Shown: positions 34,761-46,900 of the stretch, in pieces
Numbering within the stretch: position 1 is the stretch's first letter
How the letters are laid out: each line of letters opens with the position of its first letter
Assembly (NCBI GenBank): GCA_022828595.1
Contig: JAKGHH010000003.1
Location: forward strand, 11,966,934 to 12,030,933
Length of the DNA: 64,000 nucleotides
DNA from: Nelumbo lutea
Taxonomy: Eukaryota > Streptophyta > Magnoliopsida > Proteales > Nelumbonaceae
Direction: 5' to 3'
Program-made: the position numbers and the translations under genes
The notes under the pieces: generated by a model
Told to the model about the DNA's origin: nothing
Seen by the model: the letters and a program-made list of their open reading frames with translations, nothing else
Databases searched by the model: none

Positions 34761-35347
34761 CATGAATCCTTTTGGCACTGCAAGTCAACACAGCTGACGC
34801 CCCGTCCTCCTGTCCTATTCCTGTGGTCACATCCTTTATTATTTTATTTTGTGGGGTATGGGCCCAATAATCAAATGCCACGTGGAAAAAATTGGATAAT
34901 AGGACCATGGGCCTTTCACATGAAAGACTTTGGATCAACGCGCCTTCTTGTGTTGCTTGTAATCAGTTTTTAGTTTTTTGCTGAATCAAGATTGCCTAGT
35001 TTTACAATGGTGACCATCTTCTTTAAATCACAACAGGGCAATAAAAGGGAGACCGAGTCATGGGCCGTGTTATCAATCGATCAACTGTTAAAACATAAAT
35101 ATTGTTGTTAGAAGTAGTGATCCATCATCCATGAGAAGAGTACGTCGAGTGTAGCTTACCTGAGATCTGATCCTTAACACAACAATAAGAGATATTATCT
35201 AAAATTCAACAACTTTTTTGAAATTTCATAGAGCCCCCTATCAGTGAATTTTATTGTCTAAAATTCACCGTCCGTTAGTTTTATTTTTTATTTATTTTTT
35301 ATTTAGTGTTAATGGTTGTTAACAGAAATCATCCATATAAGCATTTA
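34761..35347. other. Intergenic spacer
   Basis: AT-rich sequence with T runs and no supported gene or complete element. Confidence 0.5.
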
Positions 35348-35610
35348 GGCTGTATTTGGTTGCAATGCAAATTTATTTGTACTAATACAAATGCATGAGT
35401 GTAAATGAAAAGAATGTAAATTCTTATTTAACTTTGCTTTAGGTTTTATTTTATTCTGCTTCATGTCTTAGTTTATTTTATTTGAACTGCAATCAAACAA
35501 AATAAGCTAAAATTTGAAACAAAAATAGGTCAGAATTTACATTTAAACCACTTGCACTGCCATGGTTTTGCATCACCACAAATTTGTTTGCATTGCAACC
35601 AAACACAGCC
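35348..35610. mobile_element. Tourist-type (PIF/Harbinger) MITE
   Basis: The ends GGCTGTATTTGGTTGCAATG and the inverse CATTGCAACCAAACACAGCC match with one difference, and a TTA duplication flanks them (35345-35347 and 35611-35613). The GGCTGTNTTTGGTT end is typical of Tourist elements. 263 bp, AT-rich, non-coding. Confidence 0.82.
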
Positions 35611-35613
35611 TTA

Positions 35614-37033
35614 AGTATTTTACGTGATCAAATTACCCACGAAGAGCAAAGGAAGTATAAATACAAACTCCTCTAACATACTCATACAACTATCCATAAC
35701 CTATTACCTTACGTGATTAACCATGCCACTCTCCCACTACTAATTGTCCCCATATATAAGGAACAAATTATCAACAAGTTTCACAACTGGGCCACGTGGC
35801 TCTCCACTACATGCATGGCTCAACAACTAACAGAAAAAAACACCCACTACTTAATTCTTCTAATTTAAACCACATTCTATAAGTGGGCCCACTAATGACC
35901 CATTAGTGGGTCCGTGACATCATAAAGTAATGTATAAACAGTAAGGATAGAGTTAGTCAATTTATTAAACCACATAGATTGTGGCCGAAAGTAATCCAAA
36001 AGTGAAAAGTATAAATTTCTTGTAAGATTCAAAAGAAGAAAAAGAGGAAGAAGGATTTAATTAAAGTCAGCAGTAAAAAGAAAGGAAAAAAAAAAAAAAG
36101 AACGAGTCCTTCATGGGCCCTACCTACCTAACTGCTACAGGGGTGACAGTAAGGCAGATATGTATGGAATTACATTTTTATTATAAGTCCAATCCTCTAT
36201 CTATACCAATATGGATTGGATTGGGTAGCAAAAGAAAGTGTCAAAGTGGGAGCCCGTTTAATTGGAAGTCGGGGATTCTTTTATGGTATAACACTTCAAG
36301 TTTATAACATAACTGTCTGTTTCTGTTTCAACTTCCATCCACGATCCTTCTACTATTATTCTTTATTTCTTTTCCCAGCTTCCTTTTCAATTCTTTCAAG
36401 TTTCAAGCCCAAAGGTCATTGGACTGCTTTCTTGTCTACCATTTCCATTATGAAATTATGACAGCATTACTAACTCATGTTAATGTATGTGGCAGCATAA
36501 TAAAATCTATGATCCAAATTCTAAGCGGCTAACCGCTGCTTAGTATTTGGCTCTCTTTGAAGGATGACCCGTCAAATGTTGGGCCGTCCTAACGATCTAA
36601 TTCACTGCATGCCCTATATCAGCTATCTTGGCCCAGAACCATGATCCAGATTCATTTCATATCCACTATGGCAGGAAGCCGTAGAGAGGACAATAAACCG
36701 TCCCCCTGTCAATAGGTGACAAGGTATATAAGATTTAAAGCTCAGTTTAGAAAGAGTATAATATAAGTATGTACAATACAAATAGGTACAAAATACTAGA
36801 TTTTGTACTCTTTCCAAACTAAGCCTAAAAAATTCAAAGCACAAGTCATGTTAGGCGGCTAACATGTGGGGTGCTAATACACTAGACCCAGCCTCCAGCT
36901 AGCGTGGTTAGTGGTAGTAGGGATGAATGCATGGTCACATTGGCAATCGTGGAGAGCTTGTCCCATTGGGTTTAAAGTTTAAATCTACTCCTGAACAGAG
37001 GAATGTCAATTAACCAACTGAACTTCAACTCCA
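35614..37033. other. Intergenic spacer
   Basis: No supported gene. Short open frames here lack recognisable domains. Contains A runs near 36090 and general AT-rich sequence. Confidence 0.5.
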
Positions 37034-37322
37034 GATCACCTGCCAACAAAATGCATTCTAACACCCTAGACCCTATCAATTTGATCTGACACCACATATC
37101 TCGATATAAAACTGAGGCTCAGCATAAAAGTGGGACACACCACGAGTGAAATGTGCGATGTCAGATGTTGATAGGGTGTTGGAATGCATTTTGTAGTGAG
37201 TTCTGACACTTTACATCTCGATACAAAACTGGGCCCGTCATAAAAGTGAGACCCACCGTATATGCAACGTGTGGTGTCAGATGTTGATAGGGTGTTGGAA
37301 TGCACTTTGTTGGCAGGTGATC
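37034..37322. mobile_element. Long-TIR MITE with partial internal duplication
   Basis: The left arm GATCACCTGCCAACAAAATG and the right arm's inverse pair for more than 50 bases (GTGTTGGAATGCA, TGATAGGGT blocks). A further copy of the right-arm block occurs at about 37158-37195, and TCTCGATACAAAACTG-like blocks occur twice, so the interior is duplicated. Target duplication not clear. Non-coding. Confidence 0.7.
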
Positions 37323-37517
37323 CGGACTCCTGAACTACTGGGTTCTCAGCATCTTAGGCAGAGTTTGGTAAGGTTTCAGAAAAACTACCGGTGTTTTCTG
37401 ATTCGGGGGAACAAAAAATAGTTTGATTTCTCTCTCTCTCTTTTATTGGGTTTCATGGGAATCAGATAGGAAAACAATGGAAGCTTCTACTTGTTAATTA
37501 TTACATCTTACCAAACA

Positions 37518-37575
37518 GCTAGCTTAGTTGGCAAGGCATAGGGTGTTTGCATCTAGACGTGCGATCAAATCTCGC
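37518..37575 (+). mobile_element. tRNA-like SINE head
   Basis: TAGCTTAGTTGGCAAGG resembles an A box and GCGATCAAATCTCGCC a decayed B box at tRNA-like spacing. No cloverleaf or acceptor stem closes, so this is called a SINE or tRNA relic and not a tRNA gene. Confidence 0.45.
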
Positions 37576-38346
37576 CATAAATATACTAAGAAAAGATTTT
37601 TATTTTTATTTTTTTCTTTTCACTTGCTATGTTCAAGCACCATAAGAAGTCCCATTAATTAACTCCAACCGTGAAGTTAAAATCTCAAACTTGCTCCTAT
37701 AAATTGAACTCCGAGCGTCCATTTGAGTGACAGAAGAAACAACATAAGGCAAGGCAAGATATGCATGACCCTTCAGTAGAAGTAGGCCTCGCAAAATTAT
37801 AATAGAAATGGGGAGAGGAGCAATGGAGCAATCAAGAGGAACTGGGTGTGCGATGACCTACAGAATAGAGTGCATGTTGGCGTGAATGGAAACTTAATCC
37901 TCCCACCGTTAATTTTCAAACTTCAAAGTCCGCATGCCTTGCAAAATTACAAGCTCAAATCAGATTTATTGAAGGGTTCCAGTAAGCATAATTAATTCAG
38001 CTACATTAAAAAGATCCAGATGTCCCTAGAGCCAAGAAATGCTGGAAAATTACAGCCTCGCTTTTAGCATCAGGGCATTCCCTTGACCACTTGGGTGATT
38101 CGATACTAAGCTTATTGGCTGACATTTTCCACAACTCCAAACTGGGGAGAAAGAGGACGAAGCCAGCTCTTTTTACCACCATGCTTTCCAAGTTCCATTT
38201 AAACCAACTGAAGCCAACGGACTTGCTCCCACTTATTCAGACAACTTGAAACTACAATTTAATAACACTGATGGAAAACCTTCGGTAGGAGCAGCTAATG
38301 ATCTCACCTAGAAAACTGAAATGCTTATGAGGGGATACATTGTTCA

Positions 38347-40948
38347 TTATGCGCCCTCATTTATAGCCTGTGCCTGTTTACGAGATTCTTCCCGCATCAC
38401 CGCTTTAACATAAATTTCATAACAACAACCTGAAATGATGAAGGAAATTAATAGCAACCTTGCAGAACTTTTGTTGAAGAACAAGGGAAAAAGCAAAAGT
38501 TGTTACTATCTAACACAATGAATTTGATAACAGCGACAACTTTAACCAAATATTAACAAAATCACAACACATCATGATTACCCAAACTACGATTTTTTTA
38601 TGAATAACAGAAACTGATTTATTAAATTAATAGTGTGCAGATGGGAAACGGGAGAGAAACTCTCTTAGCTCACCCAAGTACAAAAATATAGTTACAACAC
38701 AGCCCAAAATAGATAACCCTTCCCACCCCCCTAATTTGCTAATACATCAGCAAAGGAATTAGCATTCCTTTTTACCCATTGCACATTGATTTCCATTCCC
38801 TGAGACAGCCATTTACCCATTCTTTTCTCATTTATATAGCACCACCCATCAATCCTCTTCCTTCTGCAGCTATTCAATAACTAACTTCAGTCCCCCTCAA
38901 TTACTAGCTTCTGCATATTCAGTTCTTTAGCCTTTTTAAGACCTTCCAGCACAGCCATTATTTCAGCCCTCGAAGAATCACCAACACCAACTGATCCTGC
39001 GTAAACAGCAATAATTCTTCCTTCCTCATTTCTAAATATGACCCCTATACCTGAAGGACCCAGATTTCCTTCACTACTCCCATCAAAATTCAGCTTAACA
39101 AAACCACCTGGCAGAGGGGACCATAATGATCTAGCCACAGCCTTGCTAGGCGCTGAATCAGCAACTGCCTTCCAATTTCTCACCAAATCATCTACATGGA
39201 CTCCCTCAAATATATCAAGAGACTTCACCCAATGGATCACCCTAATTGTAATGACTTCAACTAAGGCATCCCTACTTCGGCCAACTAACAAAGGTAGAGG
39301 CAAACTAACAATGGATCACCCTAGGTATGGTTTTTCTTCCAATTAAGAGTACTTTAATTGGGCTTAAGCTATAGCCTAATCATGCTGCAACCATGATATC
39401 AAGTTTTGACTCTAGTTTACTGTGTAGGAAGTACTATTGGGCTAGAAGATCTGCTAAGCCATTGGCAAACCTTGAAACTCAGTTGTAATAGCAGTTCCAA
39501 CCATATGCCAAGGACCTTACTTTTGTAGTTGTGTTTCATTTCATACACCTACGGTCTGTCCTCAGCAGAACTCATTCATCTAATTAATAATATAAGAATT
39601 GTCATTTCCTTGTACATCTTCTGAGAATATGTATGAATCAGATGTTCCACCCCCTTCAAATCCTTAGTTTAAGGATGGCAAAGCTCCTCAAAACCTTGGT
39701 AATACAGACCAATGTTTTAAAACCCCACCCAGAGGAAATAAAAAAAAAAAGAAAGCTCCCAGAGCAGTAACTGCTTTTTCCTCTGGGTCAAAGGTCAGTG
39801 CTTCAACCGTCCGCATCAATGAGTCAAGCTGTAATGTCATAACAAAAAAAGGGCAGCCCAGCGCACGAGGCTCCCACCAATGCGGGGTCTGGAAGGGACA
39901 GATGTACACAGCCTTACCCCTGCACATACAGAGAGGCTGTTTCAAAGATTTGAACCCTGGTCACCCAGGTCACAATGGAGCAACCCAACATTGCGCCAAG
40001 GCCCACCCTCTGTAATGTCATAAAAGCAAAAAATAAAATCACACAAAAATCAAAAACCTATTAAATGAGTAACATGGGTCAACAGTTCAACTGTTGATGT
40101 AGGACCAGCTCAGTTCTAGTCCTAAGAGAATGTTGAATGGTCTTCTTGATCAGAGTTTTATAGCTGTTGATGGTTGTAATAGCTTCATGAAGGAATAAGA
40201 GAGAAAATAGGGAGAGAAAAGAGAGAAAATACCTGGAATCACTCACAGGGTGCCTAGAATCATTCTTTTCTTTTTTATCAATAACAAGAAACTTTATTAA
40301 AGATATGAAATGTGAAGCTTAGGTACAAAGGGGAGGTAAAAAGACTTAACTCCCCACCAAAGAATAAAAGGAAAAATAAAAACATTAGCCCAAAAAGTCG
40401 AAACCCTATCCACCCCTTGCTATGGGAATCACTCACCATAGCAAGCATAAGTTGAAGGAAACTCAATAAACTTCATTGCCTTTGTGTAAAACGTCCATAC
40501 ATATTTATAGACTCTAAACTCATAATAATCATAGGAGTCAAACTGTTAGACTCAATAATCCTAGGAGTCAAACTATTAGATTCAATAATCCTAATAGGAC
40601 TCAAACTATAATCCTACTTACGCAATGACTCTGAAAATTTAAACATAAACAAACTATAACTAGACAAAACAAACCCAACATTGGACCCCACAGGAAATTG
40701 CAAAATGACAAAAATACCCCTACTGTCCAAAAATACATAAATACATAGAATTTCATAAGTTTCCAATTTTGACTCTTCAGCTCCGGCATCAACTGTTGAG
40801 AGCTGACAGATCATTGAAAAAAAAGCCAACGATTTTTTGAAATATGGCAGGTTAGAGGTTGGCCCAATCTGGAATTGTGATTGGGTCACAGTGTCATTGG
40901 TTTGACCACCAAGGTAAATGACAGGTTGAAAACACTGATACAATCCAA

Positions 40949-40991
<43 letters not shown>

Positions 40992-43900
40992 CCCCAGATC
41001 CAACAAGAATATTGAGATTTACCAGTCAAAATGTACCTCTACATCAAGATACAAAATCTAATCCCCAAGGAGGTTGTGAATCCTCTCTTTTCTTTACTTC
41101 TTCATTATCTTAATGCTCAAATACTAAATAATGCTGAATGGATATATCAAATGACAATTATAATTTAGGTTAGAAATGGTCTCCGGAGTCTATTTAAGAG
41201 GACTATAATACCATGGTTAACATTGTATTATCCAACACCACTTTGTTCAATAGATGTCGACTGCTAAAAGTTTGACCATGTATGACTTAGATGAATAATT
41301 CAACCATGGCCCTCCCATGTTCATTGATGGGAGCTGCTCTTACTAGGGGCAAAGCTTAGGTTCTTTGGATCATTATGATTTTTGCAACCATCCCAAAGTG
41401 GAGAAGTAGGGATCTACTACAACTTTTAATTCACCTTCAAAAGCCAACCTCCAACAGGTTGGTCATCCTTAAAGCTGCATGATCCTAGTAAAAGATGTCC
41501 AACAAGAAAGTCCAAATCTCATCAGCCAAAACTACAAGGAAACAAGATAGAACAGGTTTTTGAACCTAAACAACCAAGTGTATTATATGCACTACTTTTA
41601 GGAATATATTGCTCCTATGGAACTCTAAAAAGCTCAGAAACCTGATCTAGCCTTAGGTTGTCCGCCCAAAAACTTTACCAATTTAGATGGCATTTTGTAA
41701 TGCTCCAATGAAACATTTCTAGTGTTTCAGGAGCAGCCATGGAACAACGGATATATTCTTTTGGAATATCACTGAACACCACCTTATCTACGAGTTTGAT
41801 GCTATGACTCTGATGGCTGCCAATTATAATCATTTATGCCCTTGGATAGCTATAATATGCATTTGAGCAATTATGAAGCTTATCCAGAGGTACGGATCAT
41901 GTTTTCTGCATATGGAGAGAATCAAACTGCCCAAATGATCTTTTGTGGTAATCTTGGGAGGTGGACACCAAAAGTAATACTTGATATATTGAATCAACAT
42001 AGGAAATTCATTCATACAAAAGCTCTATGGGTATTATTTGAAATCAGATTGTTTCATTTTGGTCTTGGGTACAAATTTTACCTACACTATTTCACATGAA
42101 ATTGATTTATTTCTTTGAAATCCTAATAACCAGGAATAGCTCCACTTTAGATGGTTAACTTTTTTCAGTATGAATATGAAACTTGTTTCAGGTACAGTTG
42201 TGTACCTGATCAATCTTCTTCCTACTCAAGTTCTTGAAGATATTTCTCATTTTCTCCCTTCCAAAAATTGCTTGGTCCTTCTCCTAATCTTTCTCGTCTT
42301 CACGTTTTGGATGTCTTTGTTTTGTTCATGTACCTCCACATGAACATATTAAGCTCTCAGCTCTATCTGCCTTATGTGTTTTCATGGTATATCATAAAGG
42401 CTTTCTTTGCTTTGATCCTTTTTTGTCACATTTGTATCTCTTGGCATGTTGTCTTCCTCGAATATGTTTCTTTATTTGCTAGTATTACTTGATTGTTTCC
42501 TTCTTTTGTTTCTGTTTTGCGGAGTTTTGATCCACAGGACATTGCTAAATCCCCTGACAAGAGAGATTTTCAGCTCTTTCGACATAGATTGCTGACTATA
42601 GCTCTTGCAACTACCCCCCGACCTCCAAAACTTGATCAACAGCTTTCTTCACCCACTATAAGTGAAAAGTGATACTCCTAGTGTGTCTTCTATCCTTTAT
42701 GTTCTACTTGTGTTTCTCACCCTCCTAACCACCATGGTTTTTATGCAAACCAAAGCTCCTTGTCTGTTGTTTTATCCACCACAGATATCCTTATTCTTAC
42801 CAATAGGCCATTAGTAAACTCCATTGGGAAATATAGGTGTAATGAAAGGAATGTCTTTGAAATATTGAAAAAAATAATGAAAATTTTAAAATAAATTAAC
42901 AAAATAGACAAAAAATTGAAAATTGTATTGTATTGTTAACTCTCCCTTGACAAGGGATCCAGATTCCAGAATTCTGGTACAGCTCTCTCATTTACTTCCA
43001 GCACCTACTTTGCTTGTATTGTATTAACAAAATATATCGGGCCAAGCCGGACTGCAGATCATATCGAGCCAGACCAAATCGTGCTGGGCCGCGGAGAGCA
43101 CGGCCTGATTTACAGCTCTTTTGGGAAAGAAGTTATGGATGCAAAAATTCAAGCACTAAATGAGAATGACACTTAGGATTTGGTGCCTGCTCCTCCAAAT
43201 GCATCTATTATTGTGAGTTGTTAACAATAATACTATAAAGCAATGTTTTGAAACGCAAAGGCATGGCACGGCATTTCACTACTTGGAGGTGTAAGGTGTA
43301 GGGGTGTTCAAATCGGTTGATAAACCGAAAGCCGAACTAAACCAAATCGAATAAGCTAATTTGGTTCGGTTAATTCGGGTATCAATTCGGTTCAGTTTTA
43401 TTTTCTAAAAAAGATCGGTTTTTGGTTCCAATTCAGTTTGACTGAAATTTTCAATCGAACCGAACCGAAAACCAAATTAATGTTGTTATTTAGTTAAGTA
43501 TATTTTTTTATGAATGTTATTTAGTTAAGTATATTAAACATTAATGTTTTATTTAATACTTTATGCTAATTAATTATTATATTTCCCAATGAACAATTTA
43601 TCAATTCCCCATTGGGTTTAGGCCCATTCCAACTTTTAATTAATTAATTAGTTAAATCCTAGACTCATTATTAATTGTTCATTAATCATTAATTATTTTT
43701 GAAAATGGCCAATTCACCAATTCCCAATTGGCATATGGCTTCAAGCCTATTCTAGCTTTTAATTAATAATAACTAACTAATTAAAACCATTGGGCTTTGG
43801 GGTCATTCTAACTTTTAATTAATAATAGTTAATTAATTAAAACCATTGGGTTTTGGGGCCACTTTAAGTTTTAATTAATAACATTTATTAAATGCTTATC

Positions 43901-46900
43901 ATTTATGTGGAACTAGGGTCCAAGTCCAACCAAACCAAACCAAACCGAATTCAATTAGGGTCGGTTCGGTTCTAAAATATAATCGGTTCGGTTCGGTTAT
44001 TGGAAATGGTAAAACCAAATAGTCTGTTAGGTCATCGGTTTGAACCGAACCGATCGATTGTACACCCCTAGTAAGGTGTATGTAGTTCAGAACGTAAGAG
44101 GCATAAGCCTAAGCCTAAACCTCCTTAAGAGGAGGGGGAAAGAAGATCTCATTTTTTTGGTTTTTTTATGAAATAGGTTGCATTTGTTTCTTTCTACCTT
44201 TTTTGTATGAGGCATGCATGAGAAGCATGAGGCCTACACCTCTAGCACACCTCATGCAAAAGGCATATGAGGTGTGGGCTTCATAGAGCTAAGGCATCTG
44301 CTATAAAGTTGAAGTCAGATAGTTCCCTAGATCAATATGAGGCTCATTTGGTGGCACAGGGATATAAAGTTATAAACAGCAGTATGATATTATTTATGAT
44401 GAGACAGCTCTAGTTGCCAAAATGACCACAACTCTGTTTTCTTTTAGCCTTATCTACTGTTTGGCAATGGACCAGTTTTTTAAATGGATGTGAATAATGC
44501 TTTTCTTCTTGGATATTTGAAGGAGATTAATGTCCTCCTAGCTATTGTGATGATCCTTCTCTTGTATGTCAGTTGAAGAAAACTTTATATGGGTTAAAAC
44601 AAGCTCACAAAGCATGGTTTGGAGTGTTTCAAAGAAGTTATATTAGCTGCCGGATACATTTGGAGTTCTTTTGATTATTCTTTATTTGTTCATCAAGGAC
44701 CTCATGAGTCATGGCCTTACTATACCCTTGTTGTATGTCGATGATATTTTGGTGACTAGGATGATGGGATGGTAAGGATTAATGACCTCAAGTCTCTTCT
44801 TAACAACTTTATATCGGCAACTTTTTGATGAACAATAATAAATTTATTAATTCAGAAGCTGATTTAGAGTTGTGAATTCATATAACATCCGAGGAAAAGG
44901 CGCGAACTGCAGCCCCACCTTGAATCTTACAAGTAAACTAGGAAAGAAATACAAGAATCACAGCTGAGCCCAAACAATTCTTCCCTATTTACCCCTTGCT
45001 TGGCTAACACATCTGACAAAGTATTTGTTGATCTCCCCACCCACTGTACAATGACCAACATATTCCTTGTCAACCAACTGAATTTCTTCATTTCATTCTT
45101 GTAGCGCCATATAGCCTCTCCAGGATTTTTCAACCAACCTACCACCATTTTGGAGTTCCCTTCAATTATTAGGTGTTGTACCCCCAGCTGGTTTGCAAAT
45201 TGCACCCCTTGTAAAGCAGCTAATAGCTTTATATCGGCAACTTTTAGGATCACTTATCTATTTGATTATGACTTGGCTTGACATTTCTCATGCAGTTCAA
45301 GTTGCAGGTTAATTTGTTTTTGCCCCTTGCCATCCTCCCATTTGATAGTTGTTCATAGGATCTAAAATCTGTTCCTGGTACTTTACCAAAAGGGCTGCAC
45401 TTGTCCTCTTCTTCTCCCATTCATTTGAGGGCTTATGCTGATGCTAATTGGGCTGACTACCCAAACACACATCGTTCTATTACTGGATGGTGTGTGTTTA
45501 TGAGTGAGTGTCTTATCTCCTAGAAGTGGAAGAAGCACCGAAGAATCTCTGACTCTTTTACTAAAACAAAGTATTGAGCTATGTCATCTGTTTGCAGTGA
45601 GATTGTTTTGCTACAAACTCTTTTTGTTGACCTTGGTGTTGTTCTTCCTTCATCCATTCCTCTCTATACCAATAATACCAGTACAATAAAGATTGTTTCT
45701 AATCATGTTTTACATGAGAGTACTAAATACATCAAGGTGGACGGTGACATCATTGGAGATTTATTTCTTGTTGCTCTCACTCTTCCTCATGTAGCCTTTG
45801 ACTTACAGATTGACAATGTTGAGGATTTAATCAGTTCTGTGCAGATTTAGCAGTAATCTTTTACATGTTTATTGTTTAGATAGGAAGTGGGGACCACAAC
45901 ACTCTTGTTGGGCCCTTTGTTGATTGCCTTTTAAGTGTTTATGCAGTTTTAGATGCTTACCGCCCTATAAGGGCATATTTGTCATTGTACTCCACTTTAT
46001 ATTTTTAATATAAATACTAGTGAAGGGGGTGGCCAGATTATGAGCTCTCTTTTCTCTCTCAAACCTCTTCATCTTCTTCTTCTTATCTCTTCTCTTCTTC
46101 AAGAAAACATCTTTTCTTTTCCAGATTTTTTAATTCAGCAAGATTTCTACTTGGTATCAGAGCAAGGTTACGGCTTCTTGGAGCTCCCCCATGCAACCCT
46201 AGATCAGCCGATTGCATGAGGAGATAAAGGGTTAATCCATCTACTTCAGACTACCTAGTTCTTGGATTTTTTGGTGTATTTCAGTCATCAAGAAGGTGAT
46301 CTATGTTTTGGCATCAAAATCAGGAAGAACTGGAGTGCGGGGTAGAATCCTACGAAAGTTAGACTCTTCATTCTTGATTTGATCTTGGGCGCTTGGACCT
46401 TGTTGGACTTCTCTAGGGTTTTTAGAGTGGGCAGTTGGGTTTTTGGATATTTTTAAGCTTTCTAAAGTGATCGGATCACTCTTCTCTCCAGTGAGAGACG
46501 GTGGGAGAAGAGGGTTTTCTCCTTCCAGAAAGGTCAACCGCCACTGTGAGTGAGATCGATCTGATCTTAGAGACTTTCTACCTAGTGCTTTGCTGGTTTT
46601 GAATTGTTTGAAGCCAAGATGGAGGGCTGGAGTACTAAGCAAAAGTCCACTGGTAACATGGGTCCAGGTGTTTGAGGTACAAGTGATATGTTTGGGTTTG
46701 GAATTATTACCACAATTAAATTGGATGGTACTAAGTATTTAGAATGAGCACAATCAGCCAAGATGGCCATTGGTGCTCGTGGAAAACTAGGGTACATAAT
46801 TAGGGAAGAAAAGAGACCTGATACAAATTCCTCCCGATGGGTACAAGAGAATTACATGGTGATGTCCTAGCTATGTAATTCTATGTTACCCCACATTGGC

